A stretch of DNA of 64,000 bases, from contig NZ_FODN01000005.1 in assembly GCF_900110375.1 (NCBI RefSeq), positions 124,001 to 188,000 on the forward strand. Reading direction: 5' to 3'. Of this stretch, positions 1 through 7,937 are shown piece after piece. This stretch comes from Flavobacterium sinopsychrotolerans. GTDB taxonomy: Bacteria > Bacteroidota > Bacteroidia > Flavobacteriales > Flavobacteriaceae. The translations under genes and the position numbers were made by a program. The notes below the pieces were generated by a model, which saw only the letters and a program-made list of their open reading frames with translations, was not told the origin of the DNA and made no database searches. How positions within the stretch are numbered: position 1 is the stretch's first letter; the number at the start of each line of letters is the position of its first letter.

Positions 1-240
1 TAAAAATTATTCATCTCTTGGCAATTTTCGTTTTGGGAAAAATCAAAAACCATAGCAACTTATTATATCATTTATATAAAATAACAATTTATAGGATATT
101 TTTAATTAAACCATTAAAAAAACTATATAATAACAAAAATTTAATGAGATATTAAGACAAATAGTTAGAAATGCCATTTTAAGTTCAATCCGTGACTCTT
201 TTCATTCTTCAATAACTTGAAATATAAATGAACCAAAATG
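1..240. other. Left-edge AT-rich spacer, possible gene fragment
   Basis: No complete gene is visible. On the minus strand an ATG at 51-53 opens a frame that stays open to the window edge (17 codons, beginning MVFDFSQNEN), so it could be the 5' end of a gene lying to the left. On the plus strand another frame is open from base 2 to a stop at 53-55 and could equally be a C-terminus. Neither can be decided from this window. The rest of the spacer is AT-rich without hairpin or promoter that I can defend. Confidence 0.25.
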
Positions 241-1137
241 TTATTTTCTGGGATGAAATGAATTTAGAACTTGCGTCAGAAATGTTCTGTCAAGATGCAC
301 ATATATTTCTGTTGTAGTGATGGATTCATGACCGAGCATCAACTGAATAGAACGTAAATCAGCTCCATTTTCTAAAAGATGAGTTGCAAAAGAATGCCGT
401 AAAGTATGTGGACTTATCCTTTTATTCAATTCAATTTTTACCGCTAAGTTTTTAATAATGGTAAAAATCATAGCACGTGTCAGTTGTCTCCCTCTTCGAT
501 TTAAAAAGAGCGTATCTTCAAACCCTTTTTGTATAGTAGTATGTGTTCGAATAGAATGCTGATATATCTGGATGTATTTTTGGGTTAAATCACCAATAGG
601 CACAAAACGCTGTTTATTTCCTTTTCCGGTTATTTTAATAAAACCTTCCTCAAAGAATAAATCGGAAATTTTTAAGGCCACTAATTCGGAAACCCGAAGC
701 CCACAACCATAAAGGGTTTCGAGCATGGCACGATTGCGCTCCCCTTCGTTAGTGGCTAAATCAATAGCCGCAATAAGATTATCAATCTCATCTACAGACA
801 AAGTATCCGGAAGTTTTCGACCTGTTTTGGGAGTTTCAATTAGTTCTAAAGGATTGTCTGTTCGATAATCTTCAAAAATCAAGTAACTGAAAAAACTTTT
901 AAGACCCGAAATTATTCTGGCCTGTGAACGCGGATTAACCTGTTTTGAAACATCATAAATAAACTGCTGCACTGTTTCTTCTCCAATTTGAACTGGCGAA
1001 ACTTCTATTTCATTTGTACTCAAAAAAAGACACAACCGCTCGATGTCAAAAGAATAATTCTCTATGGTATTCTTAGACAATCCACACTCAATTTTTAAGT
1101 ATGATTGATAGCTTTTTATGTAAGTGTTCCAGTTCAT
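241..1137 (-). CDS. xerD: Tyrosine recombinase XerD
   Basis: Site-specific tyrosine recombinase of the XerC/XerD type, which resolves chromosome dimers at dif during division. From the start chosen here (298 residues, usual length) it has the N-terminal SAM-like core-binding domain (about 1-95) and the catalytic domain with Arg148, Lys172, His244, Arg247, His270 and the nucleophile Tyr279. The open frame extends 23 codons further upstream to 1206, but that part overlaps the terminator of the preceding gene, so the ATG at 1135-1137 (MNWNTYIKSY) is preferred. Single-copy position and full catalytic set suggest the housekeeping enzyme and not a phage integrase. Flavobacteria often carry one Xer gene of this kind; whether it is called XerC or XerD is a naming choice. 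Confidence 0.93.
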   Translation of the reverse strand: MNWNTYIKSYQSYLKIECGLSKNTIENYSFDIERLCLFLSTNEIEVSPVQIGEETVQQFIYDVSKQVNPRSQARIISGLKSFFSYLIFEDYRTDNPLELIETPKTGRKLPDTLSVDEIDNLIAAIDLATNEGERNRAMLETLYGCGLRVSELVALKISDLFFEEGFIKITGKGNKQRFVPIGDLTQKYIQIYQHSIRTHTTIQKGFEDTLFLNRRGRQLTRAMIFTIIKNLAVKIELNKRISPHTLRHSFATHLLENGADLRSIQLMLGHESITTTEIYVHLDRTFLTQVLNSFHPRK

Positions 1138-1171
1138 GATTACAAAGAAACGCTTTTTTTTAGGCATAAAA

Positions 1172-1197
1172 AAACCTCCTTTTTTAAGAGGAGGTTT
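1172..1197 (-). terminator. Intrinsic terminator of the first porin-like gene
   Basis: Nine-base inverted repeat (AAACCTCCT at 1172-1180, AGGAGGTTT at 1189-1197) followed on the minus strand by a run of T. It lies just after the stop of the beta-barrel gene at 1218-1790 and before the xerD start, so it should end that transcript. Related stems (CCTCCC/GGGAGG) recur after the next two genes upstream. Confidence 0.8.
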
Positions 1198-1217
1198 AAA
1201 ATTCATTTTTTATACTA

Positions 1218-1790
1218 CTAGAATTTGTAAGCTAGAGAAAGAGAAAAAACAGAGTTCTGTACATTCACATCTTCTTGTAAAGCATCTTTAAATTCGTCAC
1301 TAAAAATGTTTGAAACTCCCATGTTATAACGAACTCCAGCAGAAAATTTCTCAGTAAAATCATAACCAGCACCAAAATTAATTCCGAAATCAGTAGAGTT
1401 AAATAATCTTTTAGAATCTATAGAGTTTCCATCCATCTTTATTTTTGCAGATGTTAAAAAACCTATTTGAGGACCTGCTTCTAAATTAAATTTATCTGCT
1501 ACATAATATTTTGCCATTAAAGGAACATTGATGTAGGTCAAATTAAAACTTCCTTCATCACTATCTGACCCTTGTCCTGAAAACAAAACCTCAGGTTGCA
1601 ATGCAAATTTATCAGATAATTTAATTTCTGCAAATCCACCAATATTCACACCTGTTAAATTAGATCCATCCTCAATATCACCCGAGAAATTAGCAAGGTT
1701 TAATCCACCTTTAACACCAAATTTTGTTTCTTGCGCATTAGCAAATCCAAAAGCAAATACAGCCGCAACTGTTAAAATAATTTTTTTCAT
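1218..1790 (-). CDS. Outer membrane beta-barrel protein (PorT/OMP_b-brl_2-like), duplicate copy 1
   Basis: 190-residue secreted protein. A signal peptide ends at ANAQ (residue 20), then the sequence alternates polar and hydrophobic residues typical of an eight-stranded barrel and ends with an aromatic (AYKF), the usual outer-membrane insertion signal. The motif TKFGVKGGLN and the repeated 'LQPEVLFS', 'NLEAGPQIGFL' and 'GINFGAGYDF' segments place it in the porin family that Bacteroidota genomes annotate as PorT-like. The first 31 residues are identical to those of the gene at 2192-2800 and the barrel is clearly paralogous. It has its own promoter element (CAAATGTA on plus at 1815-1822) and terminator. 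Substrate or function is unknown. Confidence 0.85.
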   Translation of the reverse strand: MKKIILTVAAVFAFGFANAQETKFGVKGGLNLANFSGDIEDGSNLTGVNIGGFAEIKLSDKFALQPEVLFSGQGSDSDEGSFNLTYINVPLMAKYYVADKFNLEAGPQIGFLTSAKIKMDGNSIDSKRLFNSTDFGINFGAGYDFTEKFSAGVRYNMGVSNIFSDEFKDALQEDVNVQNSVFSLSLAYKF

Positions 1791-1814
1791 GTTTGTTAGT
1801 TAAAATTAATGCGG

Positions 1815-1822
1815 CAAATGTA
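1815..1822 (-). promoter_or_regulatory. Promoter -7 element (TACATTTG) of porin copy 1
   Basis: Read on the minus strand this is TACATTTG, matching the Bacteroidota -7 consensus TAnnTTTG, about 25 bases before the start codon. No clear -33 TTG lies 19 bases further upstream. The same octamer sits at the same distance before the duplicate gene (2829-2836). Confidence 0.6.
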
Positions 1823-1944
1823 AATAACATCGTATTAAAAAAAAATATTTTTAAACAAAAAATTAAAATTAATCTGACAATAAATAAATTTATTTTTATT
1901 TAAAAATAGTAAAAACAACTAATAATCAATATATTAAAAAATAA

Positions 1945-1968
1945 CTTCTCACTAAATTTAGTGAGAAG
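1945..1968. promoter_or_regulatory. Perfect 24-base palindrome, candidate operator (copy 1)
   Basis: Half-site CTTCTCACTAAA is followed directly by its exact reverse complement. The centre is about 166 bases upstream of the start codon at 1790. The same core (20 perfect bases) is kept about 168 bases upstream of the duplicate gene although surrounding bases have drifted, which suggests selection. There is no T-run on either side, so it is more likely a binding site than a terminator. Confidence 0.5.
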
Positions 1969-2147
1969 AATTTCAATTAAAAAAATATTTATTTGAAAAT
2001 TAATACTTATTAATTAATCATAAGAAGTGTTAAAACTAAAGGAGAAAAAAGTATTAGTTTATGAGTATGTAATTTAACCAGAAGATTTTTGTGAAAGAAA
2101 AATATTTCGGAAAAAATGAATTAAAACGGAAAGCACATCAAATAAAA

Positions 2148-2170
2148 AAACCTCCCAAATTGGGAGGTTT
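2148..2170 (-). terminator. Intrinsic terminator of porin copy 2
   Basis: AAACCTCCCAA (2148-2158) pairs with TTGGGAGGTTT (2160-2170), with a T-run on the minus strand (plus-strand A-run before the stem). It lies about 20 bases past the stop of the gene at 2192-2800. Confidence 0.8.
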
Positions 2171-2191
2171 AGAAATCTATTTCTAGAAATA

Positions 2192-2800
2192 TTAGAATTT
2201 ATATCCTAATGATACAGAGAATACATTGTTTGAAAGTTTAAAATCATCTCCAGAATCTGTTTTAGCGATATTAGATAAACCAAGGTTGTATCTTAAACCT
2301 GCAGATAAATTTTCTGTAAAATCATATCCAGCTCCAAAATTAAAACCAAAATCAATTGATTCAAATTCGTCTTTAACATCTTCGTCTCCTGATACAGTAA
2401 TTCCAGATTCAGTAGCTGTGAAATCACTTTTTGCTGTTGTTAAAAATCCAATTTGTGGTCCTGCCTCAAGACTAAATCCCTCTGCTACATAATATTTAGC
2501 CATAACGGGAATATTTAAGTAAGATAAATTCAGATTACTTTCATAAGAATAGTTAGTACCAGATTCCTCAAGCTTTGTCCCCTGAGTAGAGAACAATAAT
2601 TCCGGTTGTACAGAAAATTTATCTGAAACCTTAATTTCTACAAAACCTCCAACATGGAAACCTACTTTTGAAGAATTATCTTCAATATCTCCAGAAAGGT
2701 TAGCAACATTTAATCCACCTTTTACTCCAAATTTTGTTTCTTGCGCATTAGCAAATCCAAAAGCAAATACAGCCGCAACTGTTAAAATAATTTTTTTCAT
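2192..2800 (-). CDS. Outer membrane beta-barrel protein (PorT/OMP_b-brl_2-like), duplicate copy 2
   Basis: 202-residue paralogue of the gene at 1218-1790. Residues 1-31 (signal peptide plus the first strand, ending GVKGGLN) are identical, and the DNA coding for them is nearly identical, whereas the extracellular-loop regions differ in length and sequence (for example an extra Ser/Thr/Glu-rich loop around residues 70-85 and 125-145). It ends in GYKF, a typical barrel C-terminus. The arrangement of gene, upstream region and terminator as a unit shows a tandem duplication. The function is unknown; small barrels of this type are often abundant surface proteins. Confidence 0.85.
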   Translation of the reverse strand: MKKIILTVAAVFAFGFANAQETKFGVKGGLNVANLSGDIEDNSSKVGFHVGGFVEIKVSDKFSVQPELLFSTQGTKLEESGTNYSYESNLNLSYLNIPVMAKYYVAEGFSLEAGPQIGFLTTAKSDFTATESGITVSGDEDVKDEFESIDFGFNFGAGYDFTENLSAGLRYNLGLSNIAKTDSGDDFKLSNNVFSVSLGYKF

Positions 2801-2828
2801 GTTTGTTTGTTTGTTAAAATTAATGCGG

Positions 2829-2836
2829 CAAATGTA
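2829..2836 (-). promoter_or_regulatory. Promoter -7 element (TACATTTG) of porin copy 2
   Basis: Same octamer and nearly the same distance to the start codon as in copy 1, matching TAnnTTTG. Confidence 0.6.
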
Positions 2837-2958
2837 AATAAGATCGTATTAAAACACACTATTTTTTAGTAAAAAATTAAAATTAATCTGATACTAAAGA
2901 AATTTATCTTTATTTAAAAATGATAAAGTGCTTATAATCAATATATTAAAAATAAGCT

Positions 2959-2978
2959 TCTCACTAAATTTAGTGAGA
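2959..2978. promoter_or_regulatory. Conserved palindrome, candidate operator (copy 2)
   Basis: TCTCACTAAA followed by its exact reverse complement; 20 perfect bases, the inner part of the 24-base palindrome of copy 1, at the same distance from the start codon. Confidence 0.5.
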
Positions 2979-3172
2979 TGAATTTCAATCAAAAAAAACA
3001 TTTATTTGAAAGTTAATACTTATTAATTTGATTGTAAGAAGTATTAATACTAAAAAAATATTTTAGTAAAACGTATTAATCCATGAGTAAAGCAATCCAA
3101 CCAGAAGATTTTTGCAAACGAAAAAAAATATCTCGAAAAAAATGAATTAAAACGGAAGGCACATCAAATAAA

Positions 3173-3195
3173 AAACCTCCCAAATTGAGAGGTTA
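3173..3195 (-). terminator. Degenerate terminator after the third beta-barrel gene
   Basis: Resembles the stem at 2148-2170 (AAACCTCCCAA then TTGAGAGGTT) but with a mismatch in the right arm. It lies downstream of the gene at 3220-3747 and marks the outer end of the duplicated unit. Confidence 0.55.
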
Positions 3196-3219
3196 TTTAC
3201 TGCTATACTTTTAAAAACA

Positions 3220-3747
3220 TTAGAAATGCAACACAAAACCAATGTTAAATTGAAATGTATCTTTGTTACTATAATCCTCATTCAAACTGATATTATATCG
3301 TATTCCGGGTTCAACACTTACATTAGAACCCAAGAATATGGCATACCCCGCCTGAACACCAAAATAGGAAGGATCTTCATCAAGATCTTCAATTATACCA
3401 CCTGAATAATCAACCTGTACGGGAATCATACTTAGAATATAATATTTCAATCCAATTTTATAAGAGACAACATTTGTATCAAAAAGATCTGTATTTATTC
3501 CTCCGTACCCTAAACCTCCTTTTATGGCTAAATCATCAATTACAAAATAACCAACCTCAGCACCAATATTGTATTCAGAATCTCCATCAGTGTTGGAATA
3601 ACTAAAACCGGTATTGGAACCCGCTGCAACTCCAAAATTAGTGTTGGCTTCTATTAACCATTTTCCAGCAGCTGTTTGTCCAGTATCCTGAGCGTTTACA
3701 AAACTAAAAGCAAACACCATTACTAATGTTATTATAACTTTTTTCAT
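3220..3747 (-). CDS. Outer membrane beta-barrel protein
   Basis: 175-residue secreted protein with a signal peptide ending at VNAQ (residue 20), then an OmpW/OprF-like eight-stranded barrel pattern ending in LHF. It is only weakly similar to its two downstream neighbours apart from the signal peptide. Gly/Tyr/Asn-rich strands ('YNIGAEVGYFVIDDLAIKGG') are typical for flavobacterial 'outer membrane beta-barrel protein' entries. The -7 element TAACTTTG lies 26 bases upstream (3773-3780). It is transcribed divergently from the barrel gene at 4074. Role unknown. Confidence 0.78.
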   Translation of the reverse strand: MKKVIITLVMVFAFSFVNAQDTGQTAAGKWLIEANTNFGVAAGSNTGFSYSNTDGDSEYNIGAEVGYFVIDDLAIKGGLGYGGINTDLFDTNVVSYKIGLKYYILSMIPVQVDYSGGIIEDLDEDPSYFGVQAGYAIFLGSNVSVEPGIRYNISLNEDYSNKDTFQFNIGFVLHF

Positions 3748-4073
3748 GACTTATCATTTAAAATTTATAAATCAAAGTTAAAAAAACCAAATATGGGATT
3801 CCATATTTATCTGAAATACTCGTCAATAAACAAATAAATCAGATTAAGAGCATCAAAACACAACAATCACAAACAATTGAACTTCAATGTAATACATTTT
3901 AAACCTCAAATAAACAACTTCAAAAATGCATTAAAAAAGCATTTATCAAAATTTTGGACTAATTTTTGTCTTTGGTTTATAGTAAAAAAACAAAACAATA
4001 AAAATTAAACAAAACAGTTTTAAGTACATGTTCTAATTCAATTAAATAATAATCAATATTAAAAAAACAAATT
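3748..4073. promoter_or_regulatory. Divergent promoter region between two barrel genes
   Basis: Gene-free. On the minus side it carries the -7 octamer TAACTTTG (plus CAAAGTTA, 3773-3780). A 20-base inverted repeat (AAATATGG at 3789-3796, CCATATTT at 3801-3808, four-base loop) lies just upstream of it and could be an operator. For the plus-strand gene I see TTTG-rich sequence around 3965-3978 but no clean consensus promoter. Confidence 0.45.
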
Positions 4074-4637
4074 ATGAAAAGAATAATTTTAGTAGCAGTA
4101 GTTCTACTCGCAGCGTCAGTAGACATGCAAGCACAATTGGTTAAATTTGGTATAAAAGCAGGTTTAAATTACGCTAATCAAACTGGAAGTGACATTACAC
4201 TTAATAGCGATAATTACAATACAGATGCCATAACGAGTTATCACGCTGGTCTAGTAGCAGAGATTAAAGTAACAGATGGTTTTTCTGTTCAGCCCGAATT
4301 GTTGTATTCCACTCAGGGTGCAACATACAAAAATGCTGCTGAAGAATTCAAAAATGAATTGGGCTACCTATCTATTCCCGTTTTGGCAAAATTTCATTTG
4401 AACAAAACAGTTAGTTTAGATCTTGGACCGCAAGCCTCTTTTTTATTGAGCGAAAGAAATGAATTTGACGTAAAAAATGCTGAAACTTTTGAGTTTGGAG
4501 TAGCAGGTGGCCTTGGATTTAATATCACTAAAAACTTCTTTTTACAAGGTCGTTATGTATTAGGACTGACTGAAGCTTCAAAAGATGCAGAAGTTAAGAA
4601 TTCAGTAGTTCAAATATCTGCTGGATTTACTTTCTAA
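4074..4637 (+). CDS. Outer membrane beta-barrel protein (PorT-like)
   Basis: 187 residues: signal peptide to about residue 20 (MQAQ), then the porin-family pattern shared with the genes at 1218 and 2192 ('KFGIKAGLNYAN', 'VQPELLYSTQGA', 'LDLGPQASFL', 'GVAGGLGF'), ending in GFTF. It is a more distant paralogue on the opposite strand. A strong terminator follows. Together the four genes form a small barrel-protein cluster between xerD and aroQ. Function unknown. Confidence 0.82.
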   Translation: MKRIILVAVVLLAASVDMQAQLVKFGIKAGLNYANQTGSDITLNSDNYNTDAITSYHAGLVAEIKVTDGFSVQPELLYSTQGATYKNAAEEFKNELGYLSIPVLAKFHLNKTVSLDLGPQASFLLSERNEFDVKNAETFEFGVAGGLGFNITKNFFLQGRYVLGLTEASKDAEVKNSVVQISAGFTF

Positions 4638-4660
4638 TCCCAATAAAAAATTAAATTACT

Positions 4661-4689
4661 AAAACCGTTCTATAAATTGGAACGGTTTT
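4661..4689 (+). terminator. Intrinsic terminator
   Basis: AAAACCGTTC (4661-4670) pairs with GAACGGTTTT (4680-4689), followed by T7. It ends the barrel gene at 4074-4637. Confidence 0.85.
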
Positions 4690-4800
4690 TTTATTTTTAC
4701 CAAAACAGGAATTATGAAATGAGCATATCGAATATGTAATAAAAACCAGATAAGTCATATGCGAATTCCATATTCAAATAAAAACAAATATTAACTACGT

Positions 4801-5214
4801 ATGAAAATCAGTATCATCAACGGACCAAACCTAAATCTTCTAGGCAAACGTGAACCAGAAATTTATGGAAGTCAAACTTTTGAAGAATATTTTACCACTT
4901 TACAAATAAAATTTCCCACTATAGAATTCTCCTATTTTCAGAGTAATATTGAAGGCGAATTAATTGATAAAATTCAGGAATTTGGTTTTTCATTCGATGG
5001 CATTATCTTGAATGCCGGAGCGTACACGCATACTTCCATAGGAATTGGCGACGCTGTCAAAGCCGTTACTACTCCAGTTGTTGAAGTCCACATTTCGAAT
5101 ACTTTTTCCCGTGAAAGTTTTAGACATCAATCCTATATTTCAGGAAATGCCAAAGGAGTTATTCTGGGTTTTGGTTTAAAGAGTTACGAGCTAGCGATTC
5201 AGTCCTTTTTATAA
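4801..5214 (+). CDS. aroQ: Type II 3-dehydroquinate dehydratase
   Basis: Converts 3-dehydroquinate to 3-dehydroshikimate in the shikimate pathway; the type II enzyme is a dodecamer of about 140-residue flavodoxin-like subunits, and this one has 137. The signature is intact: NGPNLNLLG at 8-15, Arg17, catalytic Tyr22, the NAGAYTHTS segment at 71-79, catalytic His97 in VEVHISN, and the HQSYIS motif near 109. It sits alone, with no other aro genes adjacent. Confidence 0.96.
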   Translation: MKISIINGPNLNLLGKREPEIYGSQTFEEYFTTLQIKFPTIEFSYFQSNIEGELIDKIQEFGFSFDGIILNAGAYTHTSIGIGDAVKAVTTPVVEVHISNTFSRESFRHQSYISGNAKGVILGFGLKSYELAIQSFL

Positions 5215-5283
5215 TTTTAAAATATAATTATCTACCAAAGAAATCTTTAACAAATAATTAATACGCCCTTTTTAAACTTCTTC

Positions 5284-5291
5284 TATTTTTG
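5284..5291 (+). promoter_or_regulatory. Promoter -7 element (TATTTTTG) that decides the start of the next gene
   Basis: TATTTTTG matches TAnnTTTG. Transcription starting a few bases later could not include the GTG at 5291, so the ATG at 5309 is the start of the DUF5686 gene. Confidence 0.6.
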
Positions 5292-5308
5292 TGAAAGAAA
5301 AAACTTTC

Positions 5309-7795
5309 ATGAAAAAATATTACTTACTACTGCTTTTCTTAGTTTCATTTGTCAGCAATGCACAAATAAAAGGAACTGTCTCTGACGAAAAAGGAAATCC
5401 CTTGCCTTTTGTTACTATTTTTCAGGAAGACACCTATAATGGAACCACTTCAAACGAACAAGGAAATTACGAGTTCAACTTAAATAAAAAAGGAAAACAA
5501 TCCGTTGTTTTTCAGTTTTTAGGTTTTAAAACCCAAAAAGCAGTCATACAAACTGATAAATTGCCTTATGTTTTGAACATCAAAATGATCGAAGAAAGTT
5601 TCTCGTTGAACGAAGTAATCATTAGCAAAAAAAACAATCCGGCCTTAGCGATTATAAAAAGTGCGATTGCCAGCAGAAAACGAAACACCGAAAAAACAAA
5701 TCGATTCAACGCAGACTTTTATTCCAGAGGTATTTTTAAACTAAAAAATGCACCGAAAAAAATATTAGGGCAAAAAATTGGTGACTTGGATGGTGCTTTG
5801 GATTCAACCGGAACCGGAATTATTTCATTGTCTGAAACCTTTTCGAAAATAGCATTTGAAAAACCCAACAACTTAAAAGAAGTCGTTACTGCGTCAAAAG
5901 TAAGTGGCAGCAACAATGGCTACAGCTACAATACGGCTAGATCTTCGTTCTACGATTTCTATGACAACACTATCGATTTTGGCATCCAAATGATTTCTCC
6001 AATAGCGAATAACGCTTTTAACTACTATAATTACAAGTTAGAAAGCACGTTTAATGACGAGAATGCCAATATGATTAACAAAATAAAAGTGACTGCAAAG
6101 CGTGACAGCGAACCCGTTTTTGAAGGATACATTTATATCGTGGAAGATTCCTGGGCAATTTACGCTGTTGATTTGGATATAAAAGGCTACCGAATAAAAG
6201 AAGAATTTCTTGATGTGATGACCTTAAAACAAAATTTCGGCTACAACAACAGCAATAAAATTTGGGCCAAAAACACCCAAAGTCTCGAAATCACAGCAGG
6301 CGCTTTTGGCATAAAATTTAACGGAAAATACAATTACGTGTATAGCAATTATGAATTCGTAGATGCTTTTGCTCCGAAAACATTTACAAATGAAATTACG
6401 CGCATCGAAATAAATGCCAATAAAAAAGACAGCTTATTTTGGAATACCAACAGACCCATTCCGTTAACAATGGAAGAAAGCACGGATTATATTAGAAAAG
6501 ACAGTATTTACAAAGTCCGAAATTCTGAAAAATACTTAGACTCAATTGATGCAAAAGAAAATAAATTCAAACTATTAAAGTTGCTGACGGGCTACACGTA
6601 TAAGAATAGTACTGAAAAACACAGTTTTAGTTACGAGGGATTATTAAATCTTGGTTCGCTAAGTTTCAACACCGTTCAAGGTTATAATTTTGATTCGGGG
6701 TTTCGATACACCAACTGGAAAAATCAGGAAAGTAAAGGAATATACACTTCCATAAGTACAAAACTCAATTACGGTTTTGCTGAAGATCGATTGCGTGTCA
6801 CCGGGCAATTTATCCACCGTTTCAACAATCAGAATTATGCCACTTTATATATGACAGGTGGTAGTTCCGTAAAGCAATTTAACCCAAATGAACCTATCAG
6901 CAAAGCGATAAACACGATAAGTTCCTTGGCTTTCAAGAACAATTTCATGAAATTGTATAATTTGGAATCGGCGGCAATTGGCTACAGCCAAGATATTGCA
7001 AATGGAGTGAATCTAAATGGAAAGATAGAATACCAGCAACGCAAACCATTATTCAATAACACTGATTTTTCTTTGTTTAGCAAAGACGATTTATACACGT
7101 CGAATAATCCGTTGGCACCAAACGATTTCACTACTGCAGCTTTTAAAAAACACCATTTGACAAAAATTAATTTGCTGGCAAAAATCAATTTTGGAAATAA
7201 ATATTCTTCCCGTCCTGATGGGAAATTTAACATCAGAAATGAAAAATATCCAACTCTTTATTTAGGCTATGAAAAAGCAGTTGCTACTAACGAAAAGAAG
7301 TATGAATTTGACCATTTCAATACCCGATTAATGTACGATTTGACATTGGGAAATAAAGGAATTTTAGGGATGAATCTAAAAGCAGGAAAATTTCTGAATG
7401 CGGATAATATTGCTTTTATAGATTACAAGCATTTTAATGGCAATCAAACCCACATAGGACAAACAGCGCGCTATTTGAATGTATTTAACTTATTGCCGTA
7501 TTACTCTAATAGTACGAATGACAGCTATTTTGAAGCACATACGGAATACAACGACAAAGGTTATATCATGAATAAAATACCATTGTTGAACAAACTCAAA
7601 TCAACTTTAATATTGGGAGCTCATGCACTGTCTACGCCCAATAACAAACCTTATACTGAAGTCACAGTTGGGTTGGACAATTTAGGTTTTGGAAAATTTA
7701 AAATGCTCCGTGTCGATTATGTACGTTCCTATCAAAATGGTTTTCAAGGTGACGGGGTTGTTTTTGGACTAAAGTTTTTAAATATATTGGAATAA
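5309..7795 (+). CDS. DUF5686 / CarboxypepD_reg-like outer membrane protein
   Basis: 828 residues from the ATG chosen here. A signal peptide ends at SNAQ (about 20). Residues about 20-105 form a carboxypeptidase-regulatory-like beta-sandwich ('IKGTVSDEKGNPLPFVTIF'), the domain that also precedes SusC-type TonB-dependent receptors. The remainder (about 110-828) matches the DUF5686 barrel family found in Bacteroidota, with many Asn/Tyr-rich strands. There is no plug domain or TonB box that I recognise, so it is not a classical TonB-dependent receptor. It is monocistronic between aroQ and a convergent transporter gene. Likely an outer-membrane transporter or assembly factor; the function is not known. 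Confidence 0.82.
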   Translation: MKKYYLLLLFLVSFVSNAQIKGTVSDEKGNPLPFVTIFQEDTYNGTTSNEQGNYEFNLNKKGKQSVVFQFLGFKTQKAVIQTDKLPYVLNIKMIEESFSLNEVIISKKNNPALAIIKSAIASRKRNTEKTNRFNADFYSRGIFKLKNAPKKILGQKIGDLDGALDSTGTGIISLSETFSKIAFEKPNNLKEVVTASKVSGSNNGYSYNTARSSFYDFYDNTIDFGIQMISPIANNAFNYYNYKLESTFNDENANMINKIKVTAKRDSEPVFEGYIYIVEDSWAIYAVDLDIKGYRIKEEFLDVMTLKQNFGYNNSNKIWAKNTQSLEITAGAFGIKFNGKYNYVYSNYEFVDAFAPKTFTNEITRIEINANKKDSLFWNTNRPIPLTMEESTDYIRKDSIYKVRNSEKYLDSIDAKENKFKLLKLLTGYTYKNSTEKHSFSYEGLLNLGSLSFNTVQGYNFDSGFRYTNWKNQESKGIYTSISTKLNYGFAEDRLRVTGQFIHRFNNQNYATLYMTGGSSVKQFNPNEPISKAINTISSLAFKNNFMKLYNLESAAIGYSQDIANGVNLNGKIEYQQRKPLFNNTDFSLFSKDDLYTSNNPLAPNDFTTAAFKKHHLTKINLLAKINFGNKYSSRPDGKFNIRNEKYPTLYLGYEKAVATNEKKYEFDHFNTRLMYDLTLGNKGILGMNLKAGKFLNADNIAFIDYKHFNGNQTHIGQTARYLNVFNLLPYYSNSTNDSYFEAHTEYNDKGYIMNKIPLLNKLKSTLILGAHALSTPNNKPYTEVTVGLDNLGFGKFKMLRVDYVRSYQNGFQGDGVVFGLKFLNILE

Positions 7796-7882
7796 AAAAA
7801 GAATCTATTTGTCAGTTCCAATACAGTCGGAAAATATTACGGCATCTCGAATGCGCTCGATGTGACAAAATCATAACGAATT

Positions 7883-7918
7883 AAAAAAGGCACCAAAAAT
7901 AATTTCGGTGCCTTTTTT
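7883..7918. terminator. Bidirectional terminator
   Basis: AAAAAAGGCACC (7883-7894) pairs with GGTGCCTTTTTT (7907-7918). It has T-runs on both strands and lies between convergent genes (DUF5686 plus, CDF transporter minus). Confidence 0.9.
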
Positions 7919-7937
7919 AATTTTATTGGATAAAAAT

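Larger units (their letters stand above)
1791..2147. repeat. Duplicated upstream region, copy 1
   Basis: This gene-free stretch is the upstream region of the first porin gene and is clearly homologous, along nearly its whole length, to 2801-3172 upstream of the second. Shared blocks include the promoter region, a perfect palindrome (1945-1968), and a closing segment 'aaaacggaa(a/g)gcacatc' before the next terminator. It holds no open frame that I would call. Confidence 0.8.
2801..3172. repeat. Duplicated upstream region, copy 2
   Basis: Homologous to 1791-2147. It carries the conserved -7 element and the palindrome and otherwise no gene. Divergence is mostly in A/T tracts. Confidence 0.8.

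Noticed and set aside
241..1137. Integrase of a mobile element (tyrosine recombinase)
   Set aside because: The protein has the length and motifs of housekeeping XerC/XerD, there is no excisionase, att repeat or cargo, and the neighbouring tRNA genes are far away.
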